Shown piece by piece: positions 7,655 through 16,061 of a stretch of DNA of 64,000 nucleotides. The stretch lies in contig JAFVRG010000019.1 of NCBI GenBank assembly GCA_017504405.1, positions 28,397 to 92,396 on the forward strand, given 5' to 3'. How positions within the stretch are numbered: position 1 is the first letter of the stretch; the number at the start of each line of letters is the position of its first letter. A program made the position numbers and the translations under genes. Under the pieces are notes generated by a model. It did no database searches. It was not told where the DNA came from and saw only the letters and a list, made by a program, of their open reading frames with translations. This DNA comes from Clostridia bacterium. Lineage in GTDB: Bacteria > Bacillota > Clostridia > Oscillospirales > CAG-272.

Positions 7655-9232
7655 TCAGTTAGGAGTCCATGTGTAATAAGCTTCTCTAATCTGCGTTTCA
7701 AAGTCAGCGATAGCGGTGCTTGCGTACGTGCCTTCCTTATAGAGGGTATATACATCAGGCACGGTCATATCACCGAAGTTGAATACCTCGGGGGGTACGT
7801 CGGTAGTCCAGCCCTTCATAGCCAGCGTATTTCTGACGGCATCTCTGCCAAGCTCATTATAGCCGAGCTGTGTATAGTGTGCACCTGCATAGTGCACCTC
7901 TGCCATCGTTGTCGGGCGCAGATAACCGTGAAGCTCTATAAATTCGTCCTCATCGGCATAAACGGTGTTGAAATACTGCTCGGTGTAGAAGTTTTCGCCT
8001 ACCCAACGGTCGCCCGCATTCGAGCCCATAAAAATGTCTGCATAATCGCCCGTCGTATTAAGTCCGAGATAGAGCTGCGCCACACGCACGCCGTTTAGCA
8101 TTGTATCTGCGTAAGAGTACGCACCATCGCCCGTGTTATAGGGCGCAGGACGGGAGAAGGTTCTGGTTGCTACTATCGAGGCAAATTCAAGGCTCTTGCC
8201 GTCTATTTTCCAATCCTGTTTCATCGACTTATACATACTGACAAATTTCTCTGCATACTGAGCGGCGCTCATACTTGCATCGCTCTCGCCCTGACACCAG
8301 AAAAGTCCGTAGTGTGCAAGGGTATAATGTCCTGCATCTATTTCGCTCTCCATAGTGGAGATAACAGCCGTCATAACGCCGTTCATTTCGGTATACTGAT
8401 TGCGGCGGTCATTCGCTCTCTTTTCCGCCTCTGCCACGGGGTCGAGGGAGCTGTCGTCATAATCCTTCTGCCACGTGTCGATTACCGAGCCTGAATGGGC
8501 GCAGTTGACTACCCATACCTTATCACCCATTTGTCTGTGCCACTGGTCTGCGATAGCGGCATCCATTCCGCCCTTGCCCGTTCCGTCGGCGGTGAGAGCG
8601 TTGGGCTTATATTCAAGCTCCTCTCCGTTCACGTTAAGCGTCGAGGTCAGTGATTTTGCTACGTACTGTGTGCCGTTATCCTTATTAAGATATTCGGAAA
8701 ACAGCTCGTCATTGCCGTAATTGTGAAGGCTGTCGGTGCAAACTCCGCTGTGGTAGTGATATGCGGGAGCATAGGTTGAATAAACTGTGCCCGCAGGATT
8801 CTTTATGCTCTTATAAGCGCTTCCGTCCGCACCCTCTGCGTTACTCTGTCCTGCAATGAGCAGAACGCTGATTTTCGCAGGCTCGGATTTGAGCAGATGC
8901 GACGTGCCGTCGGTATAGTTTACCTTAACTGTACCGACACCTGTAATAACGGCACTCGTTTTGCTATCCCCAACGAGAGTGACTATTGCGCTGTCGGGGG
9001 TTTCTGTTCCTGCAACCTTTGATGTGATTTTTGCATCGGAAAAGGACGCAACCTCCTTTTGGAAGGTATATCTGTCGTCATAGGAAACGGTTATATCATA
9101 GTTAACAGGTGCGGGGGGATTCTGACTTGTCGTGGTTGTAGTGGTGGCGCCGCCGTCAACATCCTCGACTGTGCAGGCAACAAGCGCCAGCATCATAACT
9201 ATCGCCATAAAAAGTGAAAGCAGTTTTTTCAT
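7655..9232 (-). CDS. Sialate O-acetylesterase-like (SASA/DUF303) lipoprotein
   Basis: The 525-residue exported lipoprotein starts at 9232 (MKKLLSLF) after AAGGAG. Its signal peptide ends in lipobox LVAC (about residue 20) and is followed by a threonine-rich linker (TTTTTTSQNPP). After an N-terminal beta region comes an SGNH/SASA catalytic domain: IAGQSNAEG (nucleophile Ser, about residue 130), FWCQGESDAS in the middle, and a late AEVHYAGAHYTQLGYNELG with the catalytic His. It probably removes acetyl groups from glycans at the cell surface. A second, cytoplasmic SASA enzyme lies at 54560-55294. A full promoter sits at 9261-9289. Confidence 0.85.
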   Translation of the reverse strand: MKKLLSLFMAIVMMLALVACTVEDVDGGATTTTTTSQNPPAPVNYDITVSYDDRYTFQKEVASFSDAKITSKVAGTETPDSAIVTLVGDSKTSAVITGVGTVKVNYTDGTSHLLKSEPAKISVLLIAGQSNAEGADGSAYKSIKNPAGTVYSTYAPAYHYHSGVCTDSLHNYGNDELFSEYLNKDNGTQYVAKSLTSTLNVNGEELEYKPNALTADGTGKGGMDAAIADQWHRQMGDKVWVVNCAHSGSVIDTWQKDYDDSSLDPVAEAEKRANDRRNQYTEMNGVMTAVISTMESEIDAGHYTLAHYGLFWCQGESDASMSAAQYAEKFVSMYKSMKQDWKIDGKSLEFASIVATRTFSRPAPYNTGDGAYSYADTMLNGVRVAQLYLGLNTTGDYADIFMGSNAGDRWVGENFYTEQYFNTVYADEDEFIELHGYLRPTTMAEVHYAGAHYTQLGYNELGRDAVRNTLAMKGWTTDVPPEVFNFGDMTVPDVYTLYKEGTYASTAIADFETQIREAYYTWTPN

Positions 9233-9257
9233 ATTTTTCTCCTTATTTTTCTTTAAC

Positions 9258-9491
9258 CCTATTATATATTTAAAGCAAAGATTTGTCAAGCCATTATAAG
9301 AAAAAGGACAGCCGTACCGAAACGGATAAGTTGTCCTATTATATATTCAAAGCAGGGCTTTGCAAGCCATTATAAGAAAAAGGACAGCCATACCGAAAGG
9401 ATACGCTGCCCTATTATATATTCAAAGCAGGGCTTTGCAAGCCATTATAAAAAAGGACAGCCGTACCGAAACGGATAAGCTGTCCTTTTCC
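9258..9491. repeat. Threefold tandem terminator/promoter repeat
   Basis: Three copies of a 75-77 bp unit begin at about 9258, 9335 and 9410. Each holds, on the minus strand, a terminator-like hairpin (AAAGGACAGC...GCTGTCCTTT in the best copy) and an AT-rich promoter-like block containing TATAAT. Only the copy nearest the downstream gene keeps TTGACA with a 17-nt spacer; the other two read TTGCAA with a 16-nt spacer. The distal copy is the terminator of pckA. Confidence 0.88.
9261..9289 (-). promoter_or_regulatory. Promoter of the SASA lipoprotein gene
   Basis: On the minus strand TTGACA (9284-9289) and TATAAT (9261-9266) have a 17-nt spacer, within the gene-proximal repeat copy. Confidence 0.9.
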
Positions 9492-9501
9492 TATTTAATT
9501 A

Positions 9502-11283
9502 TTATGCGTCGAGATTGGTTTTGAGTGCCTCGAGCTGGTTGCGAAGCTCAGCAGGAAGCTTGTCGCCAAACTTCTTGTAATGCTCCTCAATCTCAGCTGC
9601 CTCCTTCTTCCATACCTCTTTATCAACAGTAAGAATGTCCTTAAGAACATCCATATCCATATCGAGGTCGGTGAGGTCAATATCCTCGGGACGGGGAACG
9701 TAGCCGATAGGAGTTTCAACTGCATCAGCCTTGCCCTCGCAGCGAGCAATTATCCAGTTGAGAACACGCATATTGTCGCCAAAGCCGGGCCATACAAAGT
9801 TGCCCTCGTCGTCGGTTCTGAACCAGTTTACGTTGAATATCTTGGGTGCCTTGTCGCCAAGACGCTTGCCCATATCGAGCCAGTGCTGGAAGTAATCGCC
9901 CATATTGTATCCGCAGAAGGGAAGCATTGCCATAGGGTCACGGCGTACTACGCCGACAGCGCCTGCTGCGGCAGCGGTGGTTTCAGATGCCATAGCAGAG
10001 CCGATGAACACACCGTTATCCCAGCTCTTGGACTGGTATACGAGGGGTGTGCACTTAGCACGGCGTCCGCCGAATACGATAGCGGAGATAGGAACGCCTG
10101 CGCCCTTGTCAAAGTCCTCGGAGATGCAGGGGCAGTTAACTGCGGGAGCAGTGAAACGGCTGTTGGGATGTGCGGCATAGGTGGTCTTATCGCTCTTTAC
10201 GAACATAGACGCAGTCCAGGGCTCGCCCTTCCAGTTAAGTGCGTTAACGGGAATATCCTTGTTGAGTCCCTCCCACCATACGGTGTTGTCGTCGAGGTTA
10301 AGAGCAACGTTTGTGAATATAGTGTTCTTCTCTGCGCTCTTAAGAGCATTGAAGTTGGACTTTGCATTGGTACCGGGAGCAACGCCGAAGAAGCCGTTCT
10401 CGGGGTTGATTGCATAAAGGCGTCCGTCTGCTCCGACTCTCATCCAAGCGATATCGTCGCCGACAGTCCAAATCTTGTAGCCCTTGTCAGCAAGATACTT
10501 GGGGGGAATGAGCATTGCGAGGTTAGTCTTACCGCAAGCAGAGGGGAATGCCGCTGCAATGTAGTGAATATCGCCCTTGGGATTTTCAAGGCCGAGAATG
10601 AGCATATGCTCAGCCATCCAGCCCTCTTTTCTACCCTGATAGGATGCGATACGGAGAGCAAAGCACTTCTTTCCGAGCAGAACGTTTCCGCCGTATGCGG
10701 AGTTAACGGTGATTATCGTGTTGTCCTCGGGGAACTGACAGATGTATCTCTTCTCAGGGTCAACGTCGCAGGATGCGTGGAATCCGCGTACCCAGTCGTT
10801 GGAATCGCCGAGAACGTCCCATACCTTATCGCCTACACGGGTCATTATGAGCATATTGAGAACAACGTATATCGAGTCGGTAATCTCAACGCCAATCTTT
10901 GCGAGAGGAGAGCCGATAGGTCCCATTGAGAAGGGGATGATATACATAGTTCTGCCTGCATAAGAGCCCCTTGCAATATCATAGAGCTTCTTATACATAT
11001 CCTGAGGGTCGCACCAATGGTTGGTCGGGCCTGCATCCTCCTCTTTTCTTGCACAGATGAAGGTTCTGTCCTCAACACGTGCAACGTCGTTGGGCTTGGT
11101 TCTGTGGAGGTAGCAGCCGGGGAGCTTCTCCTCGTTGAGCTTGTGCATTTCTCCGGTCTTAACTGCCTTCGCTCTGAGCCATTCTGCCTGCTCCTCGCTA
11201 CCGTCAATAAAGACTACCTCAGAGGGATTAACGAGGTTTTTGATTTCCTCAATCCATGAAAGAACTGTCTGGTTTTTTGTCAT
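9502..11283 (-). CDS. pckG: Phosphoenolpyruvate carboxykinase (GTP)
   Basis: The 593-residue enzyme matches the GTP-dependent PEPCK family in length and signature. FPSACGKTNLAML (about residues 255-267) is the P-loop/active-site motif, and DPMAMLPFCGYNMGDYFQHW and NWFRTDDEGNFVWPGFG are conserved in the C-terminal half. It interconverts oxaloacetate and PEP using GTP/GDP; in gut anaerobes it often runs toward oxaloacetate for succinate/malate formation. The start at 11283 follows AAAGGAGATAAAATT. It lies 51 bp downstream of the PfoR-type gene and may be read through from it. The terminator is the last unit of the repeat at 9258-9491. Confidence 0.96.
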   Translation of the reverse strand: MTKNQTVLSWIEEIKNLVNPSEVVFIDGSEEQAEWLRAKAVKTGEMHKLNEEKLPGCYLHRTKPNDVARVEDRTFICARKEEDAGPTNHWCDPQDMYKKLYDIARGSYAGRTMYIIPFSMGPIGSPLAKIGVEITDSIYVVLNMLIMTRVGDKVWDVLGDSNDWVRGFHASCDVDPEKRYICQFPEDNTIITVNSAYGGNVLLGKKCFALRIASYQGRKEGWMAEHMLILGLENPKGDIHYIAAAFPSACGKTNLAMLIPPKYLADKGYKIWTVGDDIAWMRVGADGRLYAINPENGFFGVAPGTNAKSNFNALKSAEKNTIFTNVALNLDDNTVWWEGLNKDIPVNALNWKGEPWTASMFVKSDKTTYAAHPNSRFTAPAVNCPCISEDFDKGAGVPISAIVFGGRRAKCTPLVYQSKSWDNGVFIGSAMASETTAAAAGAVGVVRRDPMAMLPFCGYNMGDYFQHWLDMGKRLGDKAPKIFNVNWFRTDDEGNFVWPGFGDNMRVLNWIIARCEGKADAVETPIGYVPRPEDIDLTDLDMDMDVLKDILTVDKEVWKKEAAEIEEHYKKFGDKLPAELRNQLEALKTNLDA

Positions 11284-11334
11284 AATTTTATCTCCTTTAT
11301 AATTTGGAACACTTGGTGTTCAGTATTAACAATT

Positions 11335-12450
11335 TTATGCTTTTGCTTCTTCTTCGTTCTTCTTCGGAAGATGAAGGTCGGAAAACTCGTCGAGCTGTAA
11401 ATCCCCGAATTTTATCCAGCCCTTATATCTCATAAATTCGCTGAAGGCGAGTGAGAGAATTGCGGGGAGAACGAGGCAGATGAGAATTATTCCCGTGACG
11501 GTGAGCGCATTCATATCCGTCGCCTCTATAACGCCGAGAGGTCCGACAAGACCGCACGTTCCCATACCTGCGCTGACGCCGTTGCATCTGAGTCCGAACA
11601 CCGCCGTAGCGAGAGGGCCTGTTATTGCGGATGCGAGAGTGGCGGGTATCCATATAATCGGCTTTTTCACTATATTACCCATCTGGAGCATCGAGGTTCC
11701 GAGTCCCTGTGCGACAATGCCGCCCCAACGGTTCTCACGGAAGCTGATGACTGCAAAGCCAACCATCTGCGCACAGCAGCCCGCAACTGCGGCGCCGCCT
11801 GCGAGTCCCGAAATACCGATTATTGCGCATATCGCCGCCGAGCTGATCGGCAGAGTGAGGATTATTCCGACAACCACTGAGATAACTATTCCCATAATTA
11901 TCGGCTGATATTCCGTTGCCGTATTTATAAAATAACCGAGCCAATACATAACGTATGCGATTATCGGGCATAAAAGCTTTGCAAGCAGTGCACCCGACAG
12001 TATCGTGACGCAGGGTGTTACGAGTATATCAACCTTGGTTTCCTTCGACACGATTTTACCGAGCTCAACCGCTACCAGCGCACAGAAGAATACTCCTGCG
12101 GGTCCTGCGGTCAGCGTTTTCTCCGCTCCGCCGATTGTAAAGGTTGCGCCCAGGGCGTTTGACATTGCGCCGACAACGCCTGCCGAGCACAAAACGAGAG
12201 GCGGCGCCTTCAGGCACGAGGCAATTGCCACCGCCAGAACTGCGCCTGTTGCAAACGAGCCTGCGGTTACGTACGAGCTAATCTCCGAGAGAAGCTCCCA
12301 ATGCACGTATTTTGCCAGCGTGGAAAAAATCGTGCCAATGAGAAGCGTGGAGAAAAGGCCTACTGCCATTGAGCTCATCGCATCGACAAAGTATCTGCGT
12401 GCCGAGAGCTCCACACCCTTACGGTTCAAAAATTTTTTAACCTTATTCAT
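11335..12450 (-). CDS. PfoR-type / PTS EIIC-like membrane protein
   Basis: The 371-residue polytopic protein has about ten membrane segments and fits the COG3641 (PfoR, PTS_EIIC_2) family. A charged N-terminus (MNKVKKFLNRKGVELSARRY) is followed by glycine/alanine-rich segments such as GISGLAGGAAVAGCCAQMVGF and GMGTCGLVGPLGVIE. No PTS IIA or IIB genes lie nearby, so transport substrate and phosphorylation are uncertain; the family was named after a presumed regulator of clostridial toxin genes. A promoter with an 18-nt spacer and a leader hairpin (about 12476-12503) lie upstream. Confidence 0.8.
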   Translation of the reverse strand: MNKVKKFLNRKGVELSARRYFVDAMSSMAVGLFSTLLIGTIFSTLAKYVHWELLSEISSYVTAGSFATGAVLAVAIASCLKAPPLVLCSAGVVGAMSNALGATFTIGGAEKTLTAGPAGVFFCALVAVELGKIVSKETKVDILVTPCVTILSGALLAKLLCPIIAYVMYWLGYFINTATEYQPIIMGIVISVVVGIILTLPISSAAICAIIGISGLAGGAAVAGCCAQMVGFAVISFRENRWGGIVAQGLGTSMLQMGNIVKKPIIWIPATLASAITGPLATAVFGLRCNGVSAGMGTCGLVGPLGVIEATDMNALTVTGIILICLVLPAILSLAFSEFMRYKGWIKFGDLQLDEFSDLHLPKKNEEEAKA

Positions 12451-12524
12451 AACGTGTCCTTCTTCATAAGTCTCCGAGCAGTATGCTTTTTTATTTGCTC
12501 GGTCAAAATATAAAAATCACAATT

Positions 12525-12554
12525 ATTTTATCACACATTAAATAAAATTGTCAA
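12525..12554 (-). promoter_or_regulatory. Promoter of the PfoR-type gene
   Basis: On the minus strand TTGACA (12549-12554) and TAAAAT (12525-12530) have an 18-nt spacer. A hairpin, CCGAGCA...TGCTCGG, lies in the leader. Confidence 0.65.
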
Positions 12555-12623
12555 CATATTAACTCCAAAAAGACAAAATTTTCACATTTTTAATAATTTT
12601 TTCCGTTTTTTTCGTTTTGATTG

Positions 12624-12652
12624 TTGCAGTTTTACTTATAATGTGCTATAAT
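12624..12652 (+). promoter_or_regulatory. Promoter of pncB
   Basis: TTGCAG (12624-12629) and TATAAT (12647-12652) have a 17-nt spacer, 31 nt upstream of the start. Confidence 0.8.
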
Positions 12653-12683
12653 TGCCTCAAATCAAGCGCAAAGGAATGAAAAA

Positions 12684-14129
12684 ATGAACAACACAAACTA
12701 CACTCTGCTCTGCGATTTTTACGAGCTGACTATGGGAAACGGATATTTTCTGTCCGAAAAGAGAAATGAAACGGCGTACTTCGACGTATTCTTCCGCTCT
12801 ATTCCCGACGGCGGCGGATTTGCGATTGCGGCAGGACTTGAACAGATTATCGACTATATAAAAAATCTGAAATTCACCGAGAAGGATATTGAATTTCTGC
12901 GCTCGAAGGGAGTTTTCGACGAGGGCTTTCTTTCCTATCTTCTCGATTTCAAATTCACGGGTGATATTTACGCAATACCCGAGGGCACGCCTATATTCCC
13001 GAACGAGCCGATACTGACGGTCAAGGCGCCTGCTATCGAGGCGCAGTTCATAGAGACGTTTCTTCTCCTTGCGATAAACCACCAGTCGCTCATAGCGACA
13101 AAGGCAAACAGGATTGTCCGTGCGGCACAGGGCAGACCGATAGCGGAATTCGGCTCACGCAGGGCACAGGGCTCTGACGGAGCGATACTCGGTGCGAGAG
13201 CTGCGTACATCGGCGGATGTGCGGCAACAGCCTGCACAATCAGCGACCGTGACTACGGCATCCCCGCAACCGGCACTATGGCGCACTCGTGGGTGCAGAT
13301 GTTTGACACAGAGTACGAGGCGTTTGAGGCATACTGCAAGCTTTACCCGAACAACGCTACCCTGCTCGTAGATACCTACGACGTTTTAGGCAGTGGCGTC
13401 CCCAACGCCATCAAGGCGTTCAAGGAGGTTTTAGTACCCAAGGGAATACGCAAGTTCGGTGTCAGAATTGACAGCGGAGATATTGCCTACCTCACAAAGA
13501 AAATCAGGAAAATGATGAACGAGGCGGGACTGCCCGAATGTAAGATAGTGGTGTCCAACTCCATGGACGAGCATATCATTCGTGACATAATCGCTCAGGG
13601 AGCAGAGGTTGACTCATTCGGTGTCGGCGAGAGACTGATAACCGCAAAGAGTGAGCCTGTTTTCGGCGGCGTTTACAAGCTGGTTGCCGTTGAGAAAAAC
13701 GGCGAGGTTATACCGAAAATAAAAATCAGCGAAAACCCCGAAAAGATAACCAATCCGCACTTCAAAAAGCTCTACCGTCTTTACGATAAGGCAACGGGTA
13801 AGGCGCAGGCTGATTTACTGTGCGCCTACGACGAGGATTTCTCTGACGCAACCGAGCTTGAGCTTTTTGACCCAAGCAACACCTGGAAGCGCAAGACATT
13901 CCGTAATTTTGAAATCCGTGAACTTCAGGTGCCTATATTCAAAAACGGCGAATGTGTCTACAATCCCCCCGCAATAGCGGACGTGCGTGCCTACTGCCTT
14001 ACTCAGGTGGATAAGCTCTGGGACGAGGTGACGAGATTTGAAAATCCGCACCGCTACTACGTTGACCTATCGCAGAAGCTGTGGGATATAAAGCACTCGC
14101 TCCTCCACAGCGCAGGAAAAAGGAAATAA
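12684..14129 (+). CDS. pncB: Nicotinate phosphoribosyltransferase
   Basis: The 481-residue cytoplasmic enzyme makes nicotinate mononucleotide from nicotinate and PRPP in the NAD salvage pathway. The N-terminus LLCDFYELTMGNGYF and the motifs AEFGSRRAQG (about 154-163), GTMAHSWVQMF (about 196-206) and VRIDSGDIAYL (about 264-274) are diagnostic. It is monocistronic with its own promoter and terminator. Full length and intact. Confidence 0.96.
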   Translation: MNNTNYTLLCDFYELTMGNGYFLSEKRNETAYFDVFFRSIPDGGGFAIAAGLEQIIDYIKNLKFTEKDIEFLRSKGVFDEGFLSYLLDFKFTGDIYAIPEGTPIFPNEPILTVKAPAIEAQFIETFLLLAINHQSLIATKANRIVRAAQGRPIAEFGSRRAQGSDGAILGARAAYIGGCAATACTISDRDYGIPATGTMAHSWVQMFDTEYEAFEAYCKLYPNNATLLVDTYDVLGSGVPNAIKAFKEVLVPKGIRKFGVRIDSGDIAYLTKKIRKMMNEAGLPECKIVVSNSMDEHIIRDIIAQGAEVDSFGVGERLITAKSEPVFGGVYKLVAVEKNGEVIPKIKISENPEKITNPHFKKLYRLYDKATGKAQADLLCAYDEDFSDATELELFDPSNTWKRKTFRNFEIRELQVPIFKNGECVYNPPAIADVRAYCLTQVDKLWDEVTRFENPHRYYVDLSQKLWDIKHSLLHSAGKRK

Positions 14130-14141
14130 CGAATAAAACAA

Positions 14142-14178
14142 ACGGAAGGTAATCGGCATCGGTGACCTTCCGTTTTTT
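14142..14178 (+). terminator. Terminator after pncB
   Basis: The stem ACGGAAGGT/ACCTTCCGT is followed by TTTTTATTTTT. Confidence 0.88.
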
Positions 14179-14297
14179 ATTTTTGATTGGTAAGATTTTC
14201 TTCACGTGATTGCTTACGGCAAATACTTTCACGCAAACGCATGATGCACGGCAGATATTCCTCACGCAGGCGCACGGAGAGCGGAGCTGACAGTATC

Positions 14298-14341
14298 TTC
14301 AAAAACGAAAGTGACCGAGGCAGGCGTTTTGCCTCGGTCAC
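14298..14341 (-). terminator. Terminator after the DUF554 gene
   Basis: An 11-bp stem, GTGACCGAGGC/GCCTCGGTCAC, is followed on the minus strand by TTTCGTTTTT. The 119 bp between this and the pncB terminator holds no supported gene. Confidence 0.8.
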
Positions 14342-14357
14342 CTTAAAGCAGTATTTT

Positions 14358-15089
14358 TTACAGTATTCCAAAAGCATTCATCAACGGACAAATTGCAAGG
14401 GGGAGCAGCATTGCGGGAATGAAATCTGCCGTTTTCAGCTTTGTCACGCCCAGCATATTAAGACCTATTACCAAAATAATCAACGAGCCGACACAGCCGA
14501 TATGATTGATAATGGCGGTATACATAGGCGAGGTGTTGTCAACGTGTGAAATTATCAAATAGAAGATGAGAGTCAGTGTGCCCTGATATGCGAGCGTTGA
14601 GAATGCGGAAAGCACGCATCCTATTCCCAGCGTTGCGGACAGCACAAGGCAGGTTATCATATCTATAACCGATTTTGCCAGAAGAATCGTGTGGTCGCCC
14701 TGAGCTGCGGTGAGCGCTCCGTTTATAGACATCGCACCGATGCAGAATATCATCGTGGTTGTGACAAACGCCTCGGCTATACTGCTCTTCTCTCCCTCGC
14801 CGTCCTTTTTCGACAGCTTTCTTTGAAGAAGCTCGCCAAAACGGTTGAGTGCGCCGTCAATATTGATAAGCGTTCCTATCGCAACGCCAAGACCCATAGA
14901 TATTATCACGACAAGAGGGTTTATCACGCCCTCTCCGATATGGAGTCCGTCGATGGCTATGTAAATAACGCACAGCGCCATTGCCGCAAGCATTGCATCA
15001 ACTATTTTTTTCGGTATTCCACGGCGCAAAAGGCTACCGATCAGAGCGGCAACCAGAATAGTGCCGAAATTTACTAAGTTACCTAACAT
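14358..15089 (-). CDS. DUF554 family membrane protein
   Basis: The 243-residue integral membrane protein has six to seven segments. The N-terminus NFGTILVAALIGSLLRRG and the GLGVAIGTLINIDGALNRFG and CIGAMSINGALTAAQGDH motifs are those of DUF554 (YdfK-type) proteins, whose transport role is not established. It is encoded 29 bp downstream of the TPR gene and shares its direction, so the two are likely co-transcribed with wecB. It ends in a strong terminator. Confidence 0.88.
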   Translation of the reverse strand: MLGNLVNFGTILVAALIGSLLRRGIPKKIVDAMLAAMALCVIYIAIDGLHIGEGVINPLVVIISMGLGVAIGTLINIDGALNRFGELLQRKLSKKDGEGEKSSIAEAFVTTTMIFCIGAMSINGALTAAQGDHTILLAKSVIDMITCLVLSATLGIGCVLSAFSTLAYQGTLTLIFYLIISHVDNTSPMYTAIINHIGCVGSLIILVIGLNMLGVTKLKTADFIPAMLLPLAICPLMNAFGIL

Positions 15090-15118
15090 TGAAGCCTATA
15101 CGTCCTTTTAAAAAAGCC

Positions 15119-15940
15119 TTATTCCTCGGAAACAGGAAGCTCACGGTGCCTGTGATATTCAAGGCGCTGGCGGAGTCCGTCACGGGACGCACCGAGGCGT
15201 ACGCAGTCGTTATAAAATTTCTCTGCACCCTCGGAATCGGATGCAATTGCCGAATTAACCGCACGGATATAGGCAAAAACAAAATTGTTCTCACCGCCGC
15301 CCACACGCTCCACGTACTGACCGAGGGTTTCCCACGCATCAACGCTAAGACGTGTGCTCTCGATTATTTCTATGCACTCGTGAGGTCTTTTTTTGCCGAA
15401 GCTGAGCCCCTTCTCAAATGCCTCAAGCTCAGGCTCAAAATCGCCGAGCCTGTCGTAGATTATGGCGAGACGCAGGTGCGCCTGATTGTATTTAGGGTCA
15501 AATCTGACGGCAGAAATGTAATGGTCACGTGCCTTCATCATATCACCCGAATTCTCGCAGCATACACCGCAAAAGTAATTCACAACCGCCCTCTCCCTGT
15601 CCGAACGGTTATCCGTCAAGAGCTTTGGCGCATACATAATACCAATCTTCGGGTTTACGTTGTTCAAAAATGATATTATTCTCAAAAGCCTCGTGAAATC
15701 ACGGTTATCCTTCTGAAAAATTCCAACGAGGTGGGGGGCATATATTCTTTTATACCTCGAATACTCCTTCTCCCTGTTAGGAATGAGAGTTGCCATGAGC
15801 ATATACGTTGTAAAGGCTGTGCCAAATCCGCACAGAACCCCCGAGGACGCATCTCTTCTGACCAAAATACTGAACAGAAGGCAGAAGGTCATAAATATGT
15901 CAACGACTATCAGCGATACCACTCTTACCTTATCTTTCAT
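15119..15940 (-). CDS. TPR-containing membrane-anchored protein
   Basis: The 273-residue protein starts at 15940 (MKDKVRVV) behind GCGGAG; a longer upstream frame lacks a site. Two membrane segments (about 6-24 and 33-51) precede a cytoplasmic region. That region carries at least two tetratricopeptide-like repeats around ENSGDMMKARDHYISAV and RFDPKYNQAHLRLAII (about 137-175). Such proteins are scaffolds; the partner is unknown. It lies between wecB and the DUF554 gene. Confidence 0.72.
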   Translation of the reverse strand: MKDKVRVVSLIVVDIFMTFCLLFSILVRRDASSGVLCGFGTAFTTYMLMATLIPNREKEYSRYKRIYAPHLVGIFQKDNRDFTRLLRIISFLNNVNPKIGIMYAPKLLTDNRSDRERAVVNYFCGVCCENSGDMMKARDHYISAVRFDPKYNQAHLRLAIIYDRLGDFEPELEAFEKGLSFGKKRPHECIEIIESTRLSVDAWETLGQYVERVGGGENNFVFAYIRAVNSAIASDSEGAEKFYNDCVRLGASRDGLRQRLEYHRHRELPVSEE

Positions 15941-16061
15941 ACCTACTCCGCTTTTTTTATACGTTGTTCCCCCTTTCGGGCGTTTGTTCCGTCCCGACGG
16001 GGCTTTATTAAAGTGATTATAGCACATTTCTTCTCTATTGTACATAGTTTTTTAAATTTTT

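Noticed and set aside
10000..10929. Long plus-strand frame opposite pckG
   Set aside because: It is an antisense shadow of a strongly conserved gene, caused by codon bias.
14177..14377. 66-residue minus-strand frame between pncB and the DUF554 gene
   Set aside because: It overlaps two terminators and the end of the DUF554 gene, has no ribosome site and matches no family.
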